Source of the DNA: Bacteroides fragilis NCTC 9343
GTDB lineage: Bacteria; Bacteroidota; Bacteroidia; Bacteroidales; Bacteroidaceae
Length of the DNA: 64,000 nt
Assembly (NCBI RefSeq): GCF_000025985.1
Contig: NC_003228.3
Location: 1,488,001 to 1,552,000, forward strand
Reading direction: 5' to 3'
Shown here piece after piece: positions 8,327 through 16,354 of this stretch. The notes beneath the pieces are model-generated. The model saw only the letters and a list, made by a program, of their open reading frames with translations, searched no databases and had not been told where the DNA came from. The stretch's first letter is position 1. Every line of letters begins with the position of its first letter. The translations under genes and the position numbers were made by a program.

Positions 8327-8683
8327 TTATTTCTTTATTGGTTGTTTACTCCGTTTGTATTCTCCACCGGGTGAAAGAAGAATCCGGTCGTTCTCTTTGT
8401 CGTAGGTCAGCAAGACGGAAAGCCCCGTTTCGATGAACAGGTTTCCGTCCTGTTCTGAAATCTGATAGGTTTCCGTTTGGACAGTCCCCCAGTAGGTCTT
8501 TCGATAGGTCGTTACCCTATAATGCCCGTTTTCCTCAAAGAGAGAGAACGCAGGACGGTTTTTCACGCTTTCCCAGTCCCCACGCATCGCCCTAAGACGG
8601 TCGGCGTTTGTTTCCTTACAGGAAGAAAGCCCCAGTAACAAAGTGCATAACAGCACCGGAAACAGGAATTTTAAATATTTCAT
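8327..8683 (-). CDS. DUF3876 small lipoprotein of the tra operon
   Basis: The 118-residue precursor has a signal sequence and lipobox LGLSSC (Cys near residue 22), so it is a probable lipoprotein. The mature domain starts with a MRGDWESVKNRPAFSLFE segment and resembles the lipocalin-like DUF3876 family found next to traG/traI in Bacteroides conjugative elements. It sits four bases upstream of traI and 28 bases downstream of traG. Its role in transfer is unknown; it occupies the place sometimes called traH. Confidence 0.75.
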   Translation of the reverse strand: MKYLKFLFPVLLCTLLLGLSSCKETNADRLRAMRGDWESVKNRPAFSLFEENGHYRVTTYRKTYWGTVQTETYQISEQDGNLFIETGLSVLLTYDKENDRILLSPGGEYKRSKQPIKK

Positions 8684-8711
8684 ACTGATTGATTTTTAAA
8701 TTGTTAGTTGA

Positions 8712-11216
8712 TTATTTTTCGGGATTGCGCTTGCTTTCGGCAAGCCGTTTGATAGCCAGTTCGAGATTACCGCCTAACTTTTCGGACAAGGCGAAAAGTT
8801 CCATTTTTTCCGTTTCTTCCGTTGTGTATGTAAAATATTCGTCCAAACTCACTTCGGTAGCATATACGGCTGATTGTGTACCGCCTAAGCCTATCCAAAC
8901 TTCCTTGTATTTCCGGTTCGGATGGTTGGCAAGGTTGATGGAAAGCACCTGTGAGCGTTCCTTGTCGGTCAGTCCCAAAAGGTTCTGTATGCTGTCGAAT
9001 TTATTAAGGTACTTCCGTTGGTCGAGCAGTATCTTACAATCCGAATTGTTTATAATACTCTCTTTTACAATGGGAGAAGATATAATATCTTCGACCTCTT
9101 GGGTAACTACAATCGCTTCGCCGAAATACTTTCTAACGGTTTTATAGAGATACTTTATGTAATCCGCCATGTTCGCCGATGCAATCGCTTTCCACGCTTC
9201 TTCTATCAATATTAATTTCCTGATACCCTTTAGTTTACGCATCTTGTTAATGAAAACTTCCATAATGATAATGGTTGTAATCGGAAATAAAATTTTGTGG
9301 TCTTTGATATTATCCAACTCAAAGACAATGAATCGTTTATGTAGTAAATCAAGCTCTTTGTCGGAGTTCAACAGGTAATCGTATTCGCCGCCTTTATAGT
9401 AAGGCTCTAATACATTCAGGAAGTTATCTATATCAAAATCCTTTTCCCGGACGTTCTTTTCTTGCAGGTGCGCCCGGTAGTCATTCCTCACATACTCGTA
9501 GAACGTATTGAAGCAGGGAGTAACGGAACAGTCTTTGGTAATCAGTCCGATATAGGAACTAACAGCGTTCGACAAAGCCACTTCTTCCGCCCGTGTAGGT
9601 GCTTCATCGTCCCTTTTCCACAGGGTCAGGATAAGCGTTTTGATACTCTCTTTCTTCTCAATGTCAAATACCCCATCTTCCACATAGAAAGGATTGAACG
9701 CTATCGGGTTTTCTGTGGTATAGGTAAAGTAAATCCCATCTTCCCCGTGCGTTTTCCTATTTATCATTTCACACAAACCTAAGTAACTGTTTCCGGTATC
9801 GACCAACAACACGTGTGCATTTTGTTCATAATACTGGCGTACCATGTGATTGGTAAAGAATGACTTGCCGCTACCACTCGGCCCAAGTATGAACTTGTTA
9901 CGATTGGTAATAATACCCCGCTTCATGGGTAAATCTGAAATATCAATGTGCAACGGCTTTCCTGTGACCCTATCCACCATCTTGATACCAAAGGGAGAAA
10001 GTGAACTTTTGTAGTTCGTTTCTTCGGTGAACAGACAAAGAGCCTGTTCGATGAATGTATAGAAACTTTCTTCCGCCGGAAAGTCCGCCTGATTGCCGGG
10101 TATTCCCGCCCAAAACAGGGTCGGCGTGTCGGTGGTGTTGTGGCGTGGCTTGCACTCCATAAGTGCGAGCTGTGACCCCACATCATTTTTAATGTGTTTC
10201 AGTTCGTCCCGGTCGTCACTCCATGCCATGATATTACAATGGCATCGCACGGAGATAAGCCCCTGTGAATGTGCTTCGTTCAAATATTCCTCTATCCAAG
10301 ACTTGTTTATCTGATTGGCACGGCTGTATTTGGAAAGGGAGTGCATATTGCGAGCCATCTTTTCAAACTGTTTCAGGTTCTCCGTGTGGTCGTCTATGAA
10401 GATGTACTGGTTATAGATATGGTTACAGGAGAGCAGCACGCCCACCGGAGAAGCAAAAGATAACCTGCAATCGCTCCGGTCAGTGGATAACTTTTCATAG
10501 CGGGTATCAGTTCCCACTTTTCCTGGCATATCTTCCGCATCCGAAAGGGTATGCAGGCAAAGGATATTGTCGCCAATCTTCATTTCGTCTGCACCCAGTG
10601 AAATATCTTTCAGTGTGGTGGTATCGGTTTGTGAGAGTGAAAAGTATTTCTCCACGATACCCGCCGTTTCCCTTGTTCCGGTGATTTCGTCCGAGCTCAG
10701 GCGGGTAAGGGTAATGAAACCGCTATCGTTCATAATGCTTTCAAACTGCCCCACCGCTTCGAGGAACTTTGTAACCGTTTCCCTGTCCCTTATCTCTTTG
10801 GGGACAAGGAAGCCCCGGCAAAGGGTGGAGAAATTACTCTGCATCCGGCTGTGTTCCTTTGTCGTTTTCGTCAGGAACAAATAGCAGGTATGGTTCAAGA
10901 ACGGTCGTTCATTGAAATGGCGTTCAAAGGAACGGGAAAGGAAACTCAAATCATCCTTTTGGATGTCAGGTGCATAGTTCTCTTTGATGAACCAGTCCTG
11001 TTTGTGTACGATGCTATAATCGGGCAGCACCTTTACCGCCTTGTTCCAAGCGGAATGTATCGCTTCGTATTCGGCTGCCGTGACGGTGAACAGTTCGGGC
11101 AGTTCCACCCGGAACGCCACCGTTATGTCGGCATCTTTGGAAACGATGCACCCGTTTTCCACCGTGAACAGTGGAAACTTGTTTTCCAGCGTGGTAGCTT
11201 TTAATATATTTCTCAT
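8712..11216 (-). CDS. traG: Conjugation ATPase TraG (VirB4-like)
   Basis: TraG is the 834-residue energising ATPase of the mating channel. The N-terminal 400 residues form the VirB4/TraC-type partner domain. Then comes the HerA/FtsK-like motor with Walker A GPSGSGKS near residue 445 and a Walker B-type strand, KLILIEEAWKA, near residue 675, followed by VTQEVEDI. The name TraG here denotes the Bacteroides VirB4 homologue and not the coupling protein, which is MobC. It overlaps traF by four bases (ATGA), so it is coupled to it. Confidence 0.92.
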   Translation of the reverse strand: MRNILKATTLENKFPLFTVENGCIVSKDADITVAFRVELPELFTVTAAEYEAIHSAWNKAVKVLPDYSIVHKQDWFIKENYAPDIQKDDLSFLSRSFERHFNERPFLNHTCYLFLTKTTKEHSRMQSNFSTLCRGFLVPKEIRDRETVTKFLEAVGQFESIMNDSGFITLTRLSSDEITGTRETAGIVEKYFSLSQTDTTTLKDISLGADEMKIGDNILCLHTLSDAEDMPGKVGTDTRYEKLSTDRSDCRLSFASPVGVLLSCNHIYNQYIFIDDHTENLKQFEKMARNMHSLSKYSRANQINKSWIEEYLNEAHSQGLISVRCHCNIMAWSDDRDELKHIKNDVGSQLALMECKPRHNTTDTPTLFWAGIPGNQADFPAEESFYTFIEQALCLFTEETNYKSSLSPFGIKMVDRVTGKPLHIDISDLPMKRGIITNRNKFILGPSGSGKSFFTNHMVRQYYEQNAHVLLVDTGNSYLGLCEMINRKTHGEDGIYFTYTTENPIAFNPFYVEDGVFDIEKKESIKTLILTLWKRDDEAPTRAEEVALSNAVSSYIGLITKDCSVTPCFNTFYEYVRNDYRAHLQEKNVREKDFDIDNFLNVLEPYYKGGEYDYLLNSDKELDLLHKRFIVFELDNIKDHKILFPITTIIIMEVFINKMRKLKGIRKLILIEEAWKAIASANMADYIKYLYKTVRKYFGEAIVVTQEVEDIISSPIVKESIINNSDCKILLDQRKYLNKFDSIQNLLGLTDKERSQVLSINLANHPNRKYKEVWIGLGGTQSAVYATEVSLDEYFTYTTEETEKMELFALSEKLGGNLELAIKRLAESKRNPEK

Positions 11217-11545
11217 TTCGATGCTTGTTTCTGATTTTTAGTGAATAATCGGGATATGGCTTTTCGGTTGATAATATGGAAAGGGTGGCTTTTGCGTGCG
11301 GACAATTTCATCAACCCGTGTGTCCCGTACTTTTCGTTTAACCGGAATGTGAGCCATACCAGCAGCGTTGCCGAAGTAACGCCGAAGATGATGCACACCC
11401 ACTGGTTGATACCCACCATGTACATAATGATGAAAAGCACGAACAGGGCTAACAGCCCGCCCGCAAAAATGAAAAGATATTGACTTTTCAACCCTTTAAA
11501 TTCAACTGGCTTACCTATTCCCCTGTTAATCGGATAGTCTGCCAT
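11213..11545 (-). CDS. traF: Conjugal transfer protein TraF (DUF4133)
   Basis: This is a 110-residue small membrane protein with two adjacent hydrophobic segments (about residues 26-45 and 50-68) after a basic N-terminus. It matches DUF4133/TraF, a VirB3-like component that normally sits directly upstream of the VirB4-like ATPase. The gene ends inside the traG start (ATGA overlap) and begins 11 bases after traE. Confidence 0.85.
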   Translation of the reverse strand: MADYPINRGIGKPVEFKGLKSQYLFIFAGGLLALFVLFIIMYMVGINQWVCIIFGVTSATLLVWLTFRLNEKYGTHGLMKLSARKSHPFHIINRKAISRLFTKNQKQASK

Positions 11546-11556
11546 AGCTCATTTCT

Positions 11557-11853
11557 TTAGAGGAAGAATGAACGTAGGATGGTGGCAGCCACAATCAGGA
11601 AGATACATGCACCGAACCACGAAGCCGCCGTTTTACTGGTGTCAGGGTCGCCACTGCTGAACTTTCCATACACTTTCACGCCGCCAATCAAGCCGACCAC
11701 CGCACCGATAGCGTAAATTAACTTTGTCGCCGGGTCGAAATAACTGGTTACCATATTGGTAGCTTCGGTAATACCCGCCATGCCGTTACCCTGTGCAAAG
11801 GCGGAGGATGCAGCCAAAAGAACGGCTGCCGAAAAGAGAACTTTCTTTTTCAT
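11557..11853 (-). CDS. traE: Conjugal transfer protein TraE (DUF4134)
   Basis: The 98-residue product begins with MKKKVLFSAAVLLAASSAFAQ, a signal sequence, followed by a Gly-rich segment and two hydrophobic helices (about residues 46-66 and 78-95). This is the pattern of DUF4134/TraE, the VirB2-like pilin-type protein. I chose the ATG at 11853, not the longer frame from 11952, because the signal peptide starts there and an A-rich leader (TTTAAAAATCAATATATTTATA) precedes it. The longer frame would add a polar non-conserved extension. Confidence 0.85.
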   Translation of the reverse strand: MKKKVLFSAAVLLAASSAFAQGNGMAGITEATNMVTSYFDPATKLIYAIGAVVGLIGGVKVYGKFSSGDPDTSKTAASWFGACIFLIVAATILRSFFL

Positions 11854-12017
11854 TATAAATATATTGATTTTTAAATTGCCGGACGGTTGGATAGTCCGCC
11901 CGGCGGAGTGATTAATAATTGAATTTTTGTGGTTGTGGGGAGTGTTCCCCATGTTCTAAAAGGTCTGTTTAACCGTAATCTCTTTGTTTCATCATCTTAC
12001 TTATTTAAAGTTTACCA

Positions 12018-12749
12018 TTAAAGAAAATCGTTCATGTCAAAGTCTGCCATTTCATTATTTCCGGCAGCCGGGACGATGGCAGGCACGGGTATCTCATGCT
12101 TTTGTAAAAGTTCCGCCACCCGTGACCTGCCCCCGTTAATCTGTTCCACCAGCGAATGAAAGAGGTTTGTTTCTGTCCGGCAGATGGTCTGAACGGCTTG
12201 CCGTTCTTCCGTGTCAGACGCTTGCTTAACCTGAATGACCTGTACCATTTGACCCAGTTCCCCCAGCGTGATACCTTGCGCCATTTCCGGCTCACCGTCA
12301 CCCATGTAACAGGCGATTTCTTCCGCTTCAATTTCATCTGGCGAAACGTCCGTTTCTTCCGCATCTTCTGTTTCAAACTCCATCTCAAACTCGGTTTCAA
12401 TCGCTTGCGGGGTATCGGCTTTTTTTTCATCTGCCAGCTCGTTATCAAGCGTTTTCGTTACCGTTTCCTCGCTTTGCGGGACAAATATAGAAGCATTATC
12501 AACCCCTTTTGAAAGGTGTCCTAAGATGTCCCCGCTTGTCCTCATTTGTCCCATCCGGTAACGGCTTGCACCTACAAGAGAATCACCGTTTCCGGTTTTC
12601 ACAGTCGTTTTGCTTTCCGGTTGTTCCGGCTGCTTTTTCCTATCCGTGAACCATGTTCCCAAGCTATCCCAGTATCGCCATAAGAGAACGGCGTAATACA
12701 GGAGCGTTCCGATAATAAACCATTTCAACATATCAGAACGGCTTTTCAA
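12018..12749 (-). CDS. TraD-like conjugal transfer protein
   Basis: This is a 243-residue protein with one N-terminal membrane segment (about residues 9-25) and a very acidic cytoplasmic region with repeated Glu runs (about 125-165). No catalytic motif is seen. By position between DUF3408 and traE it corresponds to the protein annotated as TraD in Bacteroides elements; I use that only as a positional label. It overlaps the DUF3408 gene by 17 bases. Its coding sequence contains one of the three phased-repeat sites (12478-12552), at codons for about residues 67-90. A 165-base gap separates it from traE. Confidence 0.7.
   Translation of the reverse strand: MKSRSDMLKWFIIGTLLYYAVLLWRYWDSLGTWFTDRKKQPEQPESKTTVKTGNGDSLVGASRYRMGQMRTSGDILGHLSKGVDNASIFVPQSEETVTKTLDNELADEKKADTPQAIETEFEMEFETEDAEETDVSPDEIEAEEIACYMGDGEPEMAQGITLGELGQMVQVIQVKQASDTEERQAVQTICRTETNLFHSLVEQINGGRSRVAELLQKHEIPVPAIVPAAGNNEMADFDMNDFL
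12478..12552 (-). repeat. Phased 10-bp repeat site, copy A (inside the traD-like gene)
   Basis: Read on the minus strand from 12552, four 10-base units follow each other: GGGACAAATG, AGGACAAGCG, GGGACATCTT, AGGACACCTT. They are followed by CAAAAGGGGTTG and, further on, TATTTGTCCC, an inverted copy of the first unit. The whole 75-base block recurs in the same register at 14338-14412, exactly 1860 bases away. Ten-base spacing puts all units on one face of the helix. It lies within coding sequence, so the conservation serves protein and probably DNA binding. Confidence 0.65.
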
Positions 12750-13176
12750 ATTTGCTTTCGTACAGTTCGTTTATCTCGTCCTGAAACTGGTCGAAATGCC
12801 GGAGCAGGATATTTTCTACATAGCTGCTCACGGTTGCCTTGCGCCCGCCGATAACGGTTACTATCTTCATCAGCTTTTCGTGGGTGGTACGGCTGACGTA
12901 TAACGGCTGGCGGTCGGTCAAGTCCACCCGCATGAAATAGGTTTCCCGGTAATCGCCCGGAGTGTTCTTTTTCCGGCGGGCAGGTTCTTTCACGGTCTTT
13001 TCTTCCCTTGTCGTTTCCTGCTTGTCTGTTTTATCATCCGGTTTATCCGGTGTTTCTATTTCCGTTTCCATTGCCGCCGACGGCGTTTCTTGTTTCTTCA
13101 CGGGCAAGCCCTGTGAAATAATCTCTTTCATAAAATCCTCGTCTATTTGCGGTTTCCCGCCGCTTTGCTTTGCCAT
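12733..13176 (-). CDS. DUF3408 protein (TraB/TraC-like)
   Basis: The 147-residue protein has a disordered, Glu/Lys/Thr-rich first half and a compact C-terminal domain with YFMRVDLTDRQPLYVSRTTHE and IGGRKATVSSYVENIL. The latter looks like a ribbon-helix-helix DNA-binding fold and is the signature of DUF3408. Such proteins lie next to the ParA-like traA in Bacteroides elements and may be its DNA-binding partner. It starts four bases after the traA stop. It is one candidate for the protein that binds the phased repeats. Confidence 0.8.
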   Translation of the reverse strand: MAKQSGGKPQIDEDFMKEIISQGLPVKKQETPSAAMETEIETPDKPDDKTDKQETTREEKTVKEPARRKKNTPGDYRETYFMRVDLTDRQPLYVSRTTHEKLMKIVTVIGGRKATVSSYVENILLRHFDQFQDEINELYESKFEKPF

Positions 13177-13180
13177 ATCG

Positions 13181-13942
13181 TTACAGTTTTATAAGGTATG
13201 CGATTTCGGTTATCAGTTCTTCCATATTACTGCCCTTTACCAGCCGTTTGTCCGCCGGGAACAGTGTAGAACGGAACACGGTTTTACGCTGTGCGTCCAG
13301 TTCCTTTTTGAACCTTTTAGTGTCAGGGATAAATACTTTCATAAGGGGTAGTTCCAGTTCCCCGATGGTTTGCTCATACAGGGTGTACAGGTCTGTTTTT
13401 TCCCGTCCATCTACCATGTTCCAAAACAGGTGCAGCCCTTTCAGTCGGCACGCTTCATTCTTTACCAGCAGTTTATGGATAGCCACCGCAAAGGAAAGGC
13501 TGCTTTCCAATACCACCCGGTCGGCGGCTATGGGGGTGAAAATATAATCCACCCCTGAAAGGGAATTGATAACGCCCTCACTGTTCACCGTTCCGGGCAA
13601 GTCGAAAAAGGCCACATCATAGTCCATTCCGGCAGATGCAAGAAATTCATCTGCCGTTTTTATCGCTTCGTCCGGTGAACTGCACAGCACCGGGTACGCT
13701 TTCTTTCCCAGTGTTTTGAACTGGTTGAAAGCAAGCCGTTTGTAATACTCATCACTGTTCACTCGTTCGGCATCCCGTTTGCGCATGGCGGAAATAGAAT
13801 GTTGCGGGTAGTCGCAATCCACGACTGCCACGTTATACCCTTTGAGGTAATACAGGTAACTTGCCACCAAGACGGTGAACGTTGTTTTGCCGACCCCGCC
13901 CTTTTGGGTGGAGAAAGCCACATACAAGGTTTCTTTCTTCAT
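13181..13942 (-). CDS. traA: ParA-family ATPase TraA
   Basis: This is a 253-residue ParA/MinD-type ATPase. The deviant Walker A KGGVGKTT lies at about residues 14-21, the DCDYPQHS switch near residue 42, and a Walker B-like AFFDLPGTV near residue 113. In Bacteroides conjugative elements this gene heads the tra operon. ParA ATPases act with a DNA-binding partner to position or partition DNA, here presumably the element. The ATG overlaps the stop of the small upstream ORF (ATGA). Confidence 0.88.
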   Translation of the reverse strand: MKKETLYVAFSTQKGGVGKTTFTVLVASYLYYLKGYNVAVVDCDYPQHSISAMRKRDAERVNSDEYYKRLAFNQFKTLGKKAYPVLCSSPDEAIKTADEFLASAGMDYDVAFFDLPGTVNSEGVINSLSGVDYIFTPIAADRVVLESSLSFAVAIHKLLVKNEACRLKGLHLFWNMVDGREKTDLYTLYEQTIGELELPLMKVFIPDTKRFKKELDAQRKTVFRSTLFPADKRLVKGSNMEELITEIAYLIKL

Positions 13943-14316
13943 TGTAATAATTCTTTTTTGTGATACATCTTTATTTCATTCCATCCGTACAGATTGACGG
14001 ATGGTTCTCTTTCGTTCCATGTTGAAACTCCGAAAGAGAGAATGACTTCTTTTTTTCTTTCCTTGTTTCTTGCTATCTTTCTACAAAGGCAGGTTGTTTT
14101 CTTCCTTGCTTTTTTGTTTTCATTCTTTCCACAAAGACAGTTTGTTTTCTTTGCGGACAGTTTGCTTTCCCGATTGAATAACTGTTTCCTTTCAATCATT
14201 CCATCCGGTTTGCTTTCCTGCTTTCTTGAAAGATTGCAATCTTGAAATCTTGTTTTCAAGTTTTCAAAACCGCTTTCTTTCCGTCCGCTTTCCGTTACAT
14301 ATTTCCATCCGTCCAT
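13939..14316 (-). CDS. Small basic hypothetical protein coupled to traA
   Basis: The frame gives about 125 residues from the ATG at 14316 and ends in an ATGA overlap with traA, which suggests it is translated. The sequence is Lys-rich and contains two related segments, KKTNCLCGKN and KKTTCLCRKI. The DNA is T/C-rich on the plus strand with tandem-like repeats, so the reading frame could also be a by-product of low complexity. An upstream TTG extension runs through the phased repeats and is unlikely to be used. I do not recognise the family. Confidence 0.4.
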   Translation of the reverse strand: MDGWKYVTESGRKESGFENLKTRFQDCNLSRKQESKPDGMIERKQLFNRESKLSAKKTNCLCGKNENKKARKKTTCLCRKIARNKERKKEVILSFGVSTWNEREPSVNLYGWNEIKMYHKKELLQ

Positions 14317-14337
14317 ATTGCTTTTTTTCTTAAATCT

Positions 14338-14412
14338 GGGACAAATAAACGTAGAAAAACAACCCCTTTTGAAAGGTGTCCTCAAATGTCCCCGTTTGTC
14401 CTCATTTGTCCT
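14338..14412 (-). repeat. Phased 10-bp repeat site, copy B (upstream of traA)
   Basis: On the minus strand the units are AGGACAAATG, AGGACAAACG, GGGACATTTG and AGGACACCTT. They are followed by the same CAAAAGGGGTTG tail and distal TATTTGTCCC as copy A. The site is in the divergent region between the tra operon and mobA, about 55 bases upstream of the small ORF before traA, and reads toward the tra operon. It is a likely operator, or part of the oriT/partition nucleoprotein region. Confidence 0.65.
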
Positions 14413-14673
14413 ATAACCTGCTATTTCACAGCATTTTTAATACCCGTTACTTTGCAACCGAAAGGTATCGGTCAGGCTAACCAAGCCCCCGAAACCGGGA
14501 GCGTTCCAATCTCCGCTAACTCCAATCCATCGGTAGATAGATTTTTATTTGCACTGGCAAATAGCAAGGTGTGTTCTAAGCAGCTTGAAATTCTTTCAGC
14601 AGCTTTGAACGCGTTGCCCGGACGAAGCCGGGATAGGGTCACTCCGAAGTCGTAATCCTTTAAAAAAAGAAGC
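14413..14673. other. tra/mob divergent region, candidate oriT
   Basis: This 261-base non-coding stretch lies between the tra operon and mobA, the usual place of oriT for a mobA-mobB relaxase pair. It contains a perfect inverted repeat ATTTGC-ACTG-GCAAAT (14547-14562) and a hairpin CCCGG-ACGAAG-CCGGG (14617-14632) followed by ATAGGGTC. Hairpins of this sort commonly flank nic sites, but the nick position cannot be read from the sequence. Promoters for mobA and the tra operon must also lie here; none is convincing. Confidence 0.4.
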
Positions 14674-15111
14674 ATGAAACAGAAAAATGAAAATGCGCCC
14701 CGTCCGGGTGGCGCAGGACGCAAGCCCAAAGCAGACCCGGCAGTGTTCAGGTACTCTATCAGCTTCAATGCGATAGACCACGCCCGCTTTTTGGCATTGT
14801 TCGACCAGTCCGGTATGCGCACTAAAGCGCATTTTATCACCGCCCGTATCTTCGGCGAACCATTCAAAGTGATTAAAATCGACAAGGCGGCAGTAGAATA
14901 TTATACCCGGCTGACCGCTTTATATTCCCAGTACAGGGGTATTGCCGTGAATTATAATCAGGTGGTAAAGGCTCTCAATACCAATTTTTCAGAGAAGAAA
15001 GCTCTCGCTTTTCTCTATAAACTGGAAAAGGCAACGATAGAACTTGCCGACTTGAACCGACAAATTATTGAACTGACCCGTGAGTTTGAAACAAGATGGT
15101 TGCAAAGATAA
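14674..15111 (+). CDS. mobA: Mobilization accessory protein MobA
   Basis: The 145-residue protein has a basic N-terminus (GGAGRKPKADP) followed by a ribbon-helix-helix-like segment, VFRYSISFNAIDHARFLALF. It matches the small relaxosome protein MobA of Bacteroides elements, which binds oriT and aids the relaxase. The last 16 bases overlap mobB, so the two are coupled. It is the first gene of the divergent mob operon. Confidence 0.85.
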   Translation: MKQKNENAPRPGGAGRKPKADPAVFRYSISFNAIDHARFLALFDQSGMRTKAHFITARIFGEPFKVIKIDKAAVEYYTRLTALYSQYRGIAVNYNQVVKALNTNFSEKKALAFLYKLEKATIELADLNRQIIELTREFETRWLQR

Positions 15112-16334
15112 GCGTAGGCAGTTCCCTGTTCGGTGCGCTTTCTTACAACCAAAACAAGGTGGATGAAGAGCAGGGAAAGGTACTTTTAAGCAACCGGATG
15201 TTCGAGAGCGAGGACGGAAATTTCAGCATCCGGCGTTGTATGGAATGTTTCGATATACATCTGCCCGCCGACTTGAAAACGGAAAAGCCGATTATCCATA
15301 TCTCCCTGAACCCGCACCCGGACGATGTGCTTTTAGACAGCCAGCTTGCGGACATCGCTAAAGAGTATATGGATAAGTTGGGGTACGGCAACCAGCCATA
15401 TATAGTGTACAAGCATGAAGATATTGCAAGACATCACATCCATATCGTTTCCATCCGGGTGGATGATACGGGCAAAAAGATAAATGACAAGTTCGAGCAT
15501 ATCCGTAGCAAACAAATCACCCGTGAACTGGAACAGAAGTACGGGCTGCATCCGGCAGAGAAGAAACAGGCAGCCGAACGCCCCGAACTTAAAAAGGTGG
15601 ATTACCGGGCAGGGGACGTAAAGCACCAGTTATCCAATACGGTGAAAGCCCTTGCCAGCAGTTACCGTTTCCAGAGTTTCACCGAATACAAAGCTCTGCT
15701 ATCTATATATAATGTACAGGCAGAGGAAGTGAAAGGGGAAGTGAACGGCAAACCCTATAACGGCATTGTCTATTCGGCGACCAATGACAAAGGAGAAAAG
15801 CAGGGAAACCCGTTCAAATCTTCCTCTTTGGGTAAGTCGGTAGGTTACGAAGCTATCCAGCGACACATCAAGAAATCCACAAAGGACATTCAGGGCAAGA
15901 ACCTGAAAGAGCGTACCCGCAGGACGGTTGGTGCAGTGATGAAATCCACCTATAACCGTAAGGAACTGGAACAAGAACTGAAAAAGAAAGGTATAGATGT
16001 TCTTTTCCGGCAGAACGATACGGGCAGGATATACGGTGTAACATTCATCGACCATGAAAACCGTACCGTCCTGAACGGTTCACGGTTGGGAAAGGACTTT
16101 TCTGCCAATGTGTTCAACAACCTGTTTTCCGGCTCCCGTACTTTGACGGGAAACAGCAAACAGGAAATGCAGGAACACACGCCGGAATTTAACTCTACCG
16201 GACACCTTGAAAATACAGGCAAAACCATTGCGGGACTGTTCAGCCTGTTATCCGGTGGGAACGATACGCCACCCGATAACAGCCAAGTTCCACCATCCAA
16301 GAAAAGAAAGAAGAAGAAACAAAGACGTATTTAA
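15096..16334 (+). CDS. mobB: Relaxase MobB
   Basis: This is a 412-residue relaxase/mobilization nuclease with the VirD2-like fold. The histidine motif HEDIARHHIHIVSIRVDDTGKK at about residues 108-129 is the metal-binding motif III of such relaxases. The catalytic Tyr is probably near the N-terminus (SYNQNKV, Tyr at about residue 16). The C-terminal part is basic and ends in KKRKKKKQ, likely a DNA-binding tail. It would nick one strand at oriT and lead it into the recipient. It overlaps mobA and is followed 20 bases on by mobC. Confidence 0.88.
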   Translation: MVAKISVGSSLFGALSYNQNKVDEEQGKVLLSNRMFESEDGNFSIRRCMECFDIHLPADLKTEKPIIHISLNPHPDDVLLDSQLADIAKEYMDKLGYGNQPYIVYKHEDIARHHIHIVSIRVDDTGKKINDKFEHIRSKQITRELEQKYGLHPAEKKQAAERPELKKVDYRAGDVKHQLSNTVKALASSYRFQSFTEYKALLSIYNVQAEEVKGEVNGKPYNGIVYSATNDKGEKQGNPFKSSSLGKSVGYEAIQRHIKKSTKDIQGKNLKERTRRTVGAVMKSTYNRKELEQELKKKGIDVLFRQNDTGRIYGVTFIDHENRTVLNGSRLGKDFSANVFNNLFSGSRTLTGNSKQEMQEHTPEFNSTGHLENTGKTIAGLFSLLSGGNDTPPDNSQVPPSKKRKKKKQRRI

Positions 16335-16354
16335 TAACTATAAAAATTTCAATT

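Noticed and set aside
13939..14385. Full 148-codon form of the ORF upstream of traA
   Set aside because: The start would be a TTG within the phased repeats; the ATG at 14316 is more likely.
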